Shown: piece after piece, positions 1 to 6,592 of the stretch
Layout of the letters: every line of letters starts with the position of its first letter
Position numbering within the stretch: the first letter of the stretch is position 1
Source of the DNA: CAYGZM01 sp964354365
GTDB taxonomy: Bacteria; Planctomycetota; Phycisphaerae; Sedimentisphaerales; Anaerobacaceae
Length of the DNA: 9,836 nucleotides
Direction of reading: 5' to 3'
Assembly: GCA_964354365.1 (NCBI GenBank)
Contig: CAYGZM010000141.1
Span: forward strand, 1-9,836
Notes under the pieces: generated by a model
Database searches by the model: none
Seen by the model: the letters and a program-made list of their open reading frames with translations, nothing else
Told to the model about the DNA's origin: nothing
Made by a program: the position numbers and the translations under genes

Positions 1-387
1 GTGGAGCTGCCGGAAGTTCCCGGCCGCAACGACATAATCGGCAGGGACTGCTTTGTAGCAGCCGGCTGGCGGGATTTTAAATCGGGTGAAGAAGGAAATA
101 GTACAGTTGGGATTCAAGAAGTGAATGTGCCCTCGACGGACCAGAGCAAAGAAGTAATCACCAGAGTCGCCCAGCAGTTGAAGCTCCAGGCAATTGGATT
201 AGGGCAAAGACCCCAGGCCTATATCAATGACAGGCTGTTGTCGGTGGGGGATTCGCTGGTGGTGACCGACGGAAGACAGATGTATGAATGTGAGGTGGTC
301 GAGATTCGAGAAGATTCAGTGTTGATCAGATGTTTAGGAGCAGAAATAACGTTGAAGCCTGTAGAGACTGTCAAAGGAGACGGTTAA
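1..387 (+). CDS. PilP/GspC-like periplasmic secretion protein, 3' part
   Basis: An open frame runs from the first base to TAA at 385-387 and encodes 128 residues. It begins with GTG at base 1, but there is no ribosome site to judge and no signal peptide, lipobox or membrane helix. The true start therefore probably lies upstream and this is a C-terminal fragment. Residues 1-55 are polar and probably a linker. Residues 60-120 form a compact beta-rich segment (QAIGLGQRPQAYINDRLL, a VGD turn, then ECEVVEIREDSVLIR and a final ITLK strand). This matches the pattern of the PilP / GspC homology-region fold, in which a small beta domain contacts the secretin. The position directly before a secretin gene supports that role, which would place the protein in the periplasm linking the inner-membrane assembly to the secretin. 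The exact family (PilP, GspC or GspB-like) is not resolvable from this fragment. Confidence 0.6.
   Translation: MELPEVPGRNDIIGRDCFVAAGWRDFKSGEEGNSTVGIQEVNVPSTDQSKEVITRVAQQLKLQAIGLGQRPQAYINDRLLSVGDSLVVTDGRQMYECEVVEIREDSVLIRCLGAEITLKPVETVKGDG
373..379 (+). promoter_or_regulatory. Strong Shine-Dalgarno (AAAGGAG) before a 19-codon ORF
   Basis: AAAGGAG lies inside the last codons of the upstream gene. It is 8 nt before the GTG at 388 but 18 nt before the ATG at 398. The spacing suits initiation at 388 and argues against 398 as the secretin start. Confidence 0.4.
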
Positions 388-447
388 GTGAAGGTAAATG
401 TCCCGTTCGGTGTCGGATTGCCGATGGGGCCGAACTGTTTGTTGTAG
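388..447 (+). CDS. Possible 19-residue ORF between the PilP-like gene and the secretin
   Basis: The sequence reads TAAGTG, so this frame begins on the base after the upstream stop codon. It runs GTG to TAG (445-447) and encodes VKVNVPFGVGLPMGPNCLL. A strong AAAGGAG at 373-379 sits at ideal distance. Its stop codon overlaps the first base of the GGAG that serves the secretin, an arrangement that could couple translation of the two genes. I recognise no homology. It may be a leader or coupling peptide, or only a chance frame in an 70-bp gap. The evidence is position and ribosome site alone. Confidence 0.25.
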   Translation: MKVNVPFGVGLPMGPNCLL

Positions 448-450
448 GAG
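447..450 (+). promoter_or_regulatory. Ribosome binding site deciding the secretin start
   Basis: GGAG is followed by 7 nt (TACAATT) and then ATG at 458. This is the best start signal in the region, and it yields a protein whose N-terminus is a proper signal peptide. Confidence 0.65.
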
Positions 451-457
451 TACAATT

Positions 458-2194
458 ATGATTACCGAAAGAAATTCAAGTAGGGCGACAAGGGCAACGA
501 AAAGCCTGTTTATATGGGCGCTTGTCGTGGTTGCAGTGATGGCGATCGGTATCGGCGGCGCCGAGCGTCCCGCAGAGGCTGCCGGCGCTGTTGTAAGCGA
601 GGCGCCTGCTTCGACGGCAACCGAGGCTGTGGGCGCGGGCGGGAAGATTCAAACGTTCACGTTCAAGAAGGATATGATGATCCAGGATGCTCTGCAGTTC
701 CTGGCGGCGCGGTATCAGAAGAACATCGTGCCCTCCTCGAAGATCAGCGGGGCGGTTACGGTCACCAACCTTTATGATGTGACGTTCGAGCAGGCGCTGG
801 ATGCAATCCTCGGCTACGGCTTCAAGTACGAGGAAAAGGGCAATTTCATCAATGTCTATACGACCGAAGAATTCAAGAAGATCAAGGAAGATGAAGGGCG
901 GATGGTTTACCGGATCTTCACCTTGCATTACATCTCGGCGGCGGAGGCCAAGAAGCTGATCACGCCGGTTCTCAGCAATAAGGTCCGGATTGAGGTCACT
1001 ACCGCTGCGGTTACAACGTTCCCGACGGGCGAGTCGATAAGCACGGTTGCCGGGGGCGGCGACACGACCGCGATGAACGATACTATCATAATCTTCGACT
1101 ACCCGGAGAACATCGAAGATGCGGCAAAGGTGTTGAGCACGGTCGATATCAGACCCAAGCAGGTCCTGATTGAGGCAACCATCATGAGCGTCACGCTGAC
1201 TGAGGGGATGCAGTTCGGTATTGACTGGCAAACACTCAAGGGCACCGCCGTGTCGGCCTTAACAGGCATTGACTCCGGTGCTCCGGACTACTTCAAGGCT
1301 GCCGGCACCGGCGCCAAGGTAGGCACCAGCGCCCTGACGGGCGGGTTGACTGTCGGATTTGCTCTCGATGACGTAGGGACATTCATCAGGGCCGTGGAAG
1401 AGATGAGCGATGTAACAGTTCTGGCGAACCCGAAGATACTGGCGATCAACAAGCAGCTTGGTCAGGTTTATATAGGCAAGAAGATCGCGTATTTGTCTCA
1501 GACCACGCAAACTCAGACATCCACCACCCAACAGGTCAACTTCCTCGATACGGGAACAAAGCTCTCGTTTAGGCCGTACATCGGCGATGACGGGTATATC
1601 CGGATGGATATCCATCCGAAGGACAGCGATGCGACGATAAGGGGCGACTTGCCTGACGAGACTTCGGCTGAGCTTGTGACCAACATTATGGTCAAAGACG
1701 GCCAGACCATTGTTATCGGAGGCTTATTCAGAGATACCGTCTCAACTGTCAGAAATCAGGTCCCCGTGCTTGGCGACATCCCGATTGTAGGATTGCTTTT
1801 TAGAGGCAAGGCCGACCAAATCAAGCGCGAAGAAGTGGTTGTTCTGCTGACTCCGCACATCGTAGTAGAGCCGAGCGAGACCGAAGGAAATGCAAGGGCG
1901 GAGGACGTGCGCCGCAAGAGATATGGCGCACAAGACGAGCTGCAGACAATCAGCAGAGGAAGAATGGCCGAGGAGTTCTATGCAAAGGCGGCACGGCTCC
2001 ACGTCGAGGGCGATAACGAGTCGGCAATGAGGGAGCTGCAGAAGGCGCTGAGACTTCGTCCGGCATATCTTGAGGCGATACGGCTGAAAGAGAGAATCCT
2101 TGCCCAGACGAATCCGGATGAGGCGAAGAAGCTGGAAAGGATTATCCTCGAAGGTATCGATAAGGAAGAAGCTCCCAAGTGGCTCAGAAGATAG
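458..2194 (+). CDS. Secretin (PilQ/GspD family) with C-terminal TPR-like segment
   Basis: This encodes a 578-residue outer-membrane secretin, the multimeric gate through which a type IV pilus or type II secretion substrate leaves the cell. The ATG at 458 is chosen because it has GGAG 7 nt upstream and gives a signal peptide: basic residues 5-15, a hydrophobic core at about 17-32, and a likely cleavage near AEAA at 39-42. Residues 64-135 look like an N0/STN domain. Residues 150-228 look like one N1-type secretin_N domain, opening with YRIFTLHYISAAEAKKL. The secretin core runs from about 234 (KQVLIEATIMSV) to 468 and includes ANPKILA (323-329), KDGQTIVIGGLFRD (413-426) and the family signature VPVLGDIPIVGLLFR (435-449), ending VVVLLTPHIV. 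There are fewer N domains than in classical GspD. Residues 503-548 form a helical TPR-like unit, which is unusual. It sits between the PilP-like gene and a kinase gene. Whether it serves a pilus or T2SS cannot be settled here. Confidence 0.93.
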   Translation: MITERNSSRATRATKSLFIWALVVVAVMAIGIGGAERPAEAAGAVVSEAPASTATEAVGAGGKIQTFTFKKDMMIQDALQFLAARYQKNIVPSSKISGAVTVTNLYDVTFEQALDAILGYGFKYEEKGNFINVYTTEEFKKIKEDEGRMVYRIFTLHYISAAEAKKLITPVLSNKVRIEVTTAAVTTFPTGESISTVAGGGDTTAMNDTIIIFDYPENIEDAAKVLSTVDIRPKQVLIEATIMSVTLTEGMQFGIDWQTLKGTAVSALTGIDSGAPDYFKAAGTGAKVGTSALTGGLTVGFALDDVGTFIRAVEEMSDVTVLANPKILAINKQLGQVYIGKKIAYLSQTTQTQTSTTQQVNFLDTGTKLSFRPYIGDDGYIRMDIHPKDSDATIRGDLPDETSAELVTNIMVKDGQTIVIGGLFRDTVSTVRNQVPVLGDIPIVGLLFRGKADQIKREEVVVLLTPHIVVEPSETEGNARAEDVRRKRYGAQDELQTISRGRMAEEFYAKAARLHVEGDNESAMRELQKALRLRPAYLEAIRLKERILAQTNPDEAKKLERIILEGIDKEEAPKWLRR

Positions 2195-2272
2195 GCGACC
2201 GATTGTTGACGACTAATCGCCGGAAAGAACGCTGAAAGTATCCGGGCGAAGACTGTCAGCAGTCAATTGATA

Positions 2273-2277
2273 GGGAG
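2273..2277 (+). promoter_or_regulatory. Ribosome binding site supporting a TTG start
   Basis: GGGAG lies 8 nt before the TTG at 2286. No ATG or GTG in frame nearby would keep the first membrane helix, so this site decides in favour of the TTG. Confidence 0.55.
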
Positions 2278-2285
2278 TTGTTGGT

Positions 2286-3755
2286 TTGAACTTTGGAAGA
2301 AGCTTATACGTGGTGGCTACGGTCGTTGTGGCGGTTGGCCTATTTGCAGCCGCTCTGGCCGTATGGCAGAATCCTGGCGCGGAAGAGGGTTGGGGATTTG
2401 CCGGTTACATGCAACGCTTAGGCTTTGTTGTGCCGGCGTGCTATGTCATTGGGGCTGTGGGCGTGATCTGGCTCGGCTGGTGCTCGTCGAGACTGGCCGG
2501 CGGTATCACGTCCATAGCCACTTGGCTGCGGGCAGACAGACCGGAGCGGATCAGCTTGACCTCCAATGCCGCAGTGAATCCCTTAGTCGATGCGATTAGC
2601 GCTGCCTTTGAACGCTATACGAATCGCACTGCCGAGCTGGAAAAGCAGCTCCAGGACGCACATATCCAGATTCAACTTTCCCAGAGGCGCGAAAAGAACG
2701 CCGAGGCGATCATATACAGCATCCGCGATGCCGTCATTGTTGTCGATGAGTTCGACAGGCTGCTGACGGCCAACGAAGCGGCGGGCCGACTCTTCGGTTT
2801 TGACTTTCGAGTCTCCCAGCGCAAGCCTCTAAGCGAGCTTATAGGCGCCGACCACAACGAGTTTATTGATTTCATCACCAACAGCAAAAAGAGCAAGGGG
2901 CGCGCAACAAGACGAGAAATCGAGCTCTCCAAAGATGGAAGTCCAAAGACTTTTGATTGTGTTGTCTCGTGCGTTTTCGACCAGAGAGAGCAGATTTGCG
3001 GGGCGGCTGCGGTGCTGCATGACATTACGCGAGAGAAAGAAATCTCGCAGATGAAGAATGACTTTGTCAGTCACGTTTCGCACGAATTGAAGACGCCGCT
3101 TGCCTCCATCACCGCTTATTCAGAGATGCTGGCGGACGGCGAAGCCGACGATGAGGAGACAAGGAAAGAGTTCTATTCGGTAATCCAGAACCAGGCCAAG
3201 AGACTGAATCGGCTGATCGAGGACATACTGAATACTTCGCGTATAGAATCAGGGTTGATCAAGGTCAGCAAGGAGCCGGCCAGCCTGGCAATGCTCATAG
3301 AAGAACAGATGCAGATGATAAGGAGCTACGCCGAAGACAAGAACATCAAGATAAGCGGGCAAAAGCCCATTGTTTTCGACCAGGTGCGCGTTGATAAGGA
3401 TATGATTTCGCAGGTAATTGTGAATTTGTTGAGCAACGCCATAAAGTACACGCCTGCGGGCGGTTCGGTCAGAATTGAAACAGAAGTGGACGAAACCGCA
3501 CATCTGGCGCGGGTCAGTGTGATTGACACGGGCGTTGGAATCCCGGAAGACGAGCTTGATCGCGTCTTCGAGAAGTTCTACAGGGTCCAAGCGAATAACA
3601 AGCAGGCCAAAGGGACGGGCCTGGGGCTTAACCTTGTTAAACAGATAGTTGAGAAGATCCATAACGGTCGGGTGTTTGTAACAAGCAAGGTCGGCCAGGG
3701 CAGCACTTTTGGCTTTGAGCTGCCTTTGGCGGCGCCGGAGCCGGCTGCCGTATGA
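2286..3755 (+). CDS. Membrane-bound PAS sensor histidine kinase
   Basis: This is a 489-residue sensor kinase expected to autophosphorylate on histidine and pass the phosphate to a response regulator, probably the one encoded at 4022. A TTG start preceded by GGGAG is used because it preserves two membrane helices, about residues 6-27 and 46-66, with only a short loop between them. The sensor therefore has no sizeable periplasmic domain. A juxtamembrane helical or HAMP-like region and coiled coil (70-138) leads to a PAS domain at about 140-250 (IRDAVIVVDEFDRLLTANEA). The HisKA H-box is SHELKTP with phospho-acceptor H266. The ATPase domain has the N box (VNLLSNAIKYTP, N380 and N384), the D box DTGVGIP (D414) and the GTGLGL lid (443-448). 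All catalytic motifs look intact. The architecture resembles PhoR/ResE-type kinases. The gene lies 91 bp after the secretin, so it is probably cotranscribed. The signal sensed is unknown; a cytoplasmic PAS ligand or membrane state is likely. Confidence 0.93.
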   Translation: MNFGRSLYVVATVVVAVGLFAAALAVWQNPGAEEGWGFAGYMQRLGFVVPACYVIGAVGVIWLGWCSSRLAGGITSIATWLRADRPERISLTSNAAVNPLVDAISAAFERYTNRTAELEKQLQDAHIQIQLSQRREKNAEAIIYSIRDAVIVVDEFDRLLTANEAAGRLFGFDFRVSQRKPLSELIGADHNEFIDFITNSKKSKGRATRREIELSKDGSPKTFDCVVSCVFDQREQICGAAAVLHDITREKEISQMKNDFVSHVSHELKTPLASITAYSEMLADGEADDEETRKEFYSVIQNQAKRLNRLIEDILNTSRIESGLIKVSKEPASLAMLIEEQMQMIRSYAEDKNIKISGQKPIVFDQVRVDKDMISQVIVNLLSNAIKYTPAGGSVRIETEVDETAHLARVSVIDTGVGIPEDELDRVFEKFYRVQANNKQAKGTGLGLNLVKQIVEKIHNGRVFVTSKVGQGSTFGFELPLAAPEPAAV

Positions 3756-3835
3756 AAGCAGCGGCGGTAGAGATGGCTGCAAAGTGTAGTACCGGATTTC
3801 GCAAATAGGACGACTATGCGAGTAAGTTGCTATTG

Positions 3836-3960
3836 TAGAAGAATAGATTTCTCCGCTGCGCGATGCTTCGCATCGCTCCGGTCGAAATGACAGGGGCGGT
3901 GTGATGCCTTCCCTTAGGCTTCGCTCAGGGCCAAAGGGTCGCTCCGGTCGAAATGCCGCC
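3836..3960. repeat. REP-like intergenic element with two copies of a 17-nt repeat
   Basis: Within the 266-bp gap between kinase and regulator, TCGCTCCGGTCGAAATG occurs exactly twice, at 3873-3889 and 3939-3955. The first copy overlaps a perfect hairpin: 3860-3866 pairs with 3870-3876 (GCGATGC/GCATCGC) around a TTC loop. The second copy follows an imperfect hairpin (CCCTTAG/CTCAGGG, 3911-3930). There is no credible ORF. The style, short CTTCGC-rich hairpins followed by GGTCGAAATGACA, resembles dispersed intergenic repeats I recall from many bacterial genomes, so I call it a mobile REP-like element. That family match is from memory and unverified. The rest of the gap (3756-3835 and 3961-4012) shows no clear promoter or terminator. 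Confidence 0.55.
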
Positions 3961-4012
3961 GTAGCAGCGGGACTTAGGAAATACGGTAGTAGATATTACG
4001 TCAAGTTTTTGT

Positions 4013-4017
4013 GGAGG
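4013..4017 (+). promoter_or_regulatory. Ribosome binding site of the response regulator
   Basis: GGAGG is followed by CAAGATGATG. The spacing is 4 nt to the first ATG (4022) and 7 nt to the second (4025). The second ATG has the more usual spacing, so the protein may start MTGKRV, one residue shorter than the longest reading. Confidence 0.6.
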
Positions 4018-4021
4018 CAAG

Positions 4022-4420
4022 ATGATGACAGGCAAGAGAGTACTGGTGGTTGATGATGAGATACACATCGTGCATGTGGTTGCGATAAAGCTCCGTAACA
4101 ATGGTTATGAGGTTATCACGGCGAACAATGGCGCTGAGGCCTTTGAGCTAACTTGCAAGGAGAAGCCGGACATTGTAGTCACGGACTTCCAGATGCCGGT
4201 CATGACCGGGCTGGAGCTTGTGGGCAAACTTCGCCAAAACGAAGCAACACGAGATATCCCGGTGATTCTGCTGACTGCACGGAGCTTTGCTATTTCGAAA
4301 GAGCAGCAGGCCGAATTGCAGATATCGACCTGTTTGAGCAAGCCCTTCAGCCCCAGGGAGCTGTTGGGATATATCGAGGACGTTCTTTATCAGAAGGAGT
4401 TGGCCGTTGATAATCGATAG
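4022..4420 (+). CDS. Single-domain (REC-only) response regulator
   Basis: This encodes 132 residues that are a receiver domain and nothing more, of the CheY/PilH/Spo0F type, working through protein contacts rather than DNA binding. The acidic pocket is D11-D12 (VVDDE), the phospho-acceptor is D55 (VVTDFQMP), the switch threonine is T85 (VILLTA) and the conserved lysine is K107 in LSKPFS. All key residues are present, so it should be phosphorylated, most simply by the kinase encoded just upstream. Its start is either ATG 4022 or ATG 4025. A GAF/HD-GYP gene follows after 32 bp, so the regulator may act on that enzyme. RpfG-type proteins carry REC and HD-GYP in one chain; here the same two modules are split across adjacent genes. 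The partner is inferred from position only. Confidence 0.93.
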   Translation: MMTGKRVLVVDDEIHIVHVVAIKLRNNGYEVITANNGAEAFELTCKEKPDIVVTDFQMPVMTGLELVGKLRQNEATRDIPVILLTARSFAISKEQQAELQISTCLSKPFSPRELLGYIEDVLYQKELAVDNR

Positions 4421-4452
4421 TTGGGTCAGGCTTTGCGAATGATCAGGCCAAA

Positions 4453-6174
4453 GTGGCTTTCAGTCGCTTGAAGGATGCTATGTTGGATACAATCAGGAAA
4501 CACTTGGGCCCGTTACAACTGCGCGCGTTGGAGGAGTTTGGCGGCAGGATAACAAGATTCGGTGTCAATTTTGCAGTATGCGATACCGACGGAGAGATTG
4601 TCCTGCTGTGTTCCGGCGGCGCGTTTGAAAGCGACGCCGAACGGTTGATACAGGCAAGCCGGCAAGCCCTTGGTAAAGACGAGCAAAAGAGCCCGCATGG
4701 TGATACAGGCACTCCAGTCTGGCAATTCGGCGGTGAAAACGTTGTTCTGGCGGCAATGCTGAAGTCCAATTACGACAGGAACAAGCTGCCGCAAGCTGCC
4801 GGCCTGGTCCTGATTGACTTAGGCGCTGCCTCAAGTGATGTGCAAAGCGGCAGGGCGGTTCACGCTGACTGTGCATACTGGATGGAAATGCTCAGGCTGC
4901 TGGTCGAGAATTTTCAAGCCTCGACAAAGGCGGACGAGCAGATTGAAATGGTTGGCACCGAGCTGGCGCAAACATACGAAGAGCTGGTATTGCTCCACAA
5001 GCTCAGCATCAATATGAGGGTAACCGAACAGGATGCTAACTTCCTGCAAATAGCTTGTGACAGCCTGACCGAAATAATCCCAGTTGAGGGCATAGCCTTA
5101 TTACTTGAAAAAACGGTCGATAACGAACAGCAGCTGGCTGTGGCCGCGGGTTCGGGCTTGATAGACCTGGACGAGCAAATGGCGGCCATTCTCCACAGCC
5201 GATTGGCCGAGGAAATCAATAGCGGCAAAGAAGCGCTGTTGGATAGCGAAGTCGATTCCCCCTTCAAGTATGATTGGCCGGACAGCATAAGAAATGTTAT
5301 GGCGGTGCCCTTATGCGGTAAGGACAAAACCGAATCCCATCTCGGAGAGAGGACCCAGGATGGCGCCCGCATAATAGGGATGATGGTTGCGATAAACAGG
5401 ATTGGCAAACAGGATTTCGATAGCATCGACGTCAAACTTTTCAACTCCGTCGCCAGCAGTTGTGCCGTCTTTATCGAGAATGGAAGGCTGTTCAGAGACC
5501 TGAAGGAATTGTTCATAGGTTCGCTAAAGGCCCTGACAAACAGCATTGACGCCAAAGACCAGTACACTCGCGGTCATTCCGAGAGGGTGGCGTTCATTTC
5601 ACGATGGATTGCCGAGCGGCTGTCGGAGAAGGAGCCGCTCAAAGAAGAGCAGATGCACAGAATCTACCTCGCGGGGTTGCTGCACGATATAGGCAAGATC
5701 GGGATTAGTGAAGCGGTATTGTGCAAACAGGGTAAGCTGACCGACGAGGAATTCGAGTGTATTAGAAAACACCCATCGATAGGAGCGGGCATCCTGCGCG
5801 AAATAAAACAGATGCGTGACATTGTGCCCGGTGTGCTGTGTCATCACGAGCGTCTTGACGGCAAAGGGTATCCCAACGGTTTGGTTGGCGAGCAGGTGCC
5901 GCTGATAGGCAGGATTATCGGATTGGCCGACAGCTTCGACGCTATGACGTCAAAAAGGACATATAGAGACGCCAGAACCGTTGAGCAGGCGCTTGCAGAA
6001 GTGGAAAAGGGATTGGGAACTCAGTTCGACGAGAAGATCGGCAGAGTATTTTTGGATAGCGACGTTTATCGCCTTTGGGACATCCTGCAGGGCGGCCCCG
6101 GGTTTGTCGGCGTGTATGGAGATGACAGTTTCTCTGAGTACGGCACTGCCGCCGTGGGGACGTTAATCCGATGA
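4453..6174 (+). CDS. GAF-HD-GYP cyclic-di-GMP phosphodiesterase
   Basis: This encodes a 573-residue cytoplasmic signalling enzyme. The C-terminal HD-GYP domain (about 355-540) belongs to the family that hydrolyses cyclic di-GMP to pGpG/GMP. Its metal and signature residues are all visible: H375 in RGHSERV, H411-D412 in HDIGKIGI, H440 in RKHPSIGAGIL, H464-H465 in HHERLDGKGYP (GYP at 472-474) and D493 in LADSFDAM. A coiled-coil linker at about 157-190 (LAQTYEELVLLHKLS) leads to a GAF domain at about 185-345. Residues 20-150 form a further sensor-like region (TRFGVNFAVCDTDGEIVLL) that I cannot assign. GTG 4453 gives the longest protein but has a weak ribosome site. ATG 4480 (start MLDTIRKHL) has AAGGA 4 nt upstream and is a real alternative. 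The stop overlaps the STAS gene by 4 bp. No GGDEF synthase is seen in the window. Confidence 0.93.
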   Translation: MAFSRLKDAMLDTIRKHLGPLQLRALEEFGGRITRFGVNFAVCDTDGEIVLLCSGGAFESDAERLIQASRQALGKDEQKSPHGDTGTPVWQFGGENVVLAAMLKSNYDRNKLPQAAGLVLIDLGAASSDVQSGRAVHADCAYWMEMLRLLVENFQASTKADEQIEMVGTELAQTYEELVLLHKLSINMRVTEQDANFLQIACDSLTEIIPVEGIALLLEKTVDNEQQLAVAAGSGLIDLDEQMAAILHSRLAEEINSGKEALLDSEVDSPFKYDWPDSIRNVMAVPLCGKDKTESHLGERTQDGARIIGMMVAINRIGKQDFDSIDVKLFNSVASSCAVFIENGRLFRDLKELFIGSLKALTNSIDAKDQYTRGHSERVAFISRWIAERLSEKEPLKEEQMHRIYLAGLLHDIGKIGISEAVLCKQGKLTDEEFECIRKHPSIGAGILREIKQMRDIVPGVLCHHERLDGKGYPNGLVGEQVPLIGRIIGLADSFDAMTSKRTYRDARTVEQALAEVEKGLGTQFDEKIGRVFLDSDVYRLWDILQGGPGFVGVYGDDSFSEYGTAAVGTLIR

Positions 6175-6506
6175 AAATAAATACACAAGACTATAACGAT
6201 GTTACGGTTGCAGAGCTCCAGGGCGAGCTTGACGGCGACATTGGCGAGATGTTTCGGCGCACGATCACCGAGATAATCGCAAAACGCAGGACCGGCATAG
6301 TGCTGGATATGAGAGGCGTGGGGTTTATTGACAGCCAGGGGCTGGAACAGTTGTTGTGGGCGCGGGATTACTGTAACGAGAGCAAATGCGAGCTTAGACT
6401 GGCCGGTCTGGATGAAAACTGCCTGAAGATTTTGGAAATTACGCAGCTTGAAAGTAAGTTTGACCACTACGCCGAGCTTGCCAAGGCGGTGAAGAGTTTT
6501 GCGTAA
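6171..6506 (+). CDS. STAS-domain protein (anti-anti-sigma factor type)
   Basis: This encodes 111 residues that form one STAS domain of the SpoIIAA/RsbV type. These proteins bind an anti-sigma or switch kinase and are inactivated when a conserved serine is phosphorylated. The core reads GIVLDMRGVGFIDSQGLEQL, and S55 in the DSQGL motif is the expected phosphorylation site, with D54 before it. The ATG at 6171 overlaps the TGA of the HD-GYP gene (ATGA), implying translational coupling and a shared task. No matching RsbW-type kinase or PP2C phosphatase is in the window, so its partner is either elsewhere or it acts as a simple interaction module for the HD-GYP/kinase system. Single STAS proteins also occur in chemosensory and pilus control. 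Family assignment is firm; function is inferred. Confidence 0.9.
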   Translation: MKINTQDYNDVTVAELQGELDGDIGEMFRRTITEIIAKRRTGIVLDMRGVGFIDSQGLEQLLWARDYCNESKCELRLAGLDENCLKILEITQLESKFDHYAELAKAVKSFA

Positions 6507-6592
6507 ACGGCGCGGCGAATCGCGAATTGCGAAGGGAACAAGCTCGTCGATTTGCCTTTGGCCGGCCGGATAAGAAATATGAGACGTAAGTC

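Noticed and set aside
398..457. Upstream ATG at 398 as the secretin start
   Set aside because: It adds 20 Arg/Cys-rich residues before the signal peptide, and the nearest strong ribosome site is 18 nt away. ATG 458 has GGAG at 7 nt and gives a normal signal peptide.
476..1231. 251-codon open frame on the minus strand inside the secretin gene
   Set aside because: It is antisense to a gene with clear family motifs, its translation is Arg/Leu/Asp-rich with no recognisable domain, and it has no ribosome site I can support.
2194..2264. Small inverted repeats (GACTG/CAGTC at 2251-2264; CGATT/AATCG at 2200-2219) after the secretin
   Set aside because: Stems are only 5 bp with no T-run, too weak to call a terminator. 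The kinase is probably cotranscribed.
3873..3955. CRISPR-like interpretation of the 17-nt repeats
   Set aside because: There are only two copies, with a hairpin-bearing 49-nt interval and no cas genes; a REP-like element fits better.
3961..4012. Possible promoter upstream of the response regulator
   Set aside because: No pair of -35 and -10 boxes with proper spacing could be seen. A promoter may exist but cannot be supported from the sequence.
4914..5567. 217-codon open frame on the minus strand inside the HD-GYP gene
   Set aside because: It is Ser/Leu-rich and typical of the reverse frame of a GC-rich coding region. The sense strand has an intact GAF domain here.
6507..6592. GCGAATCGCGAATTGCGAA motif between the STAS gene and the ATPase gene
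   Set aside because: It is a short imperfect palindrome with no second copy in the window. It could be another small dispersed repeat but there is too little to call.
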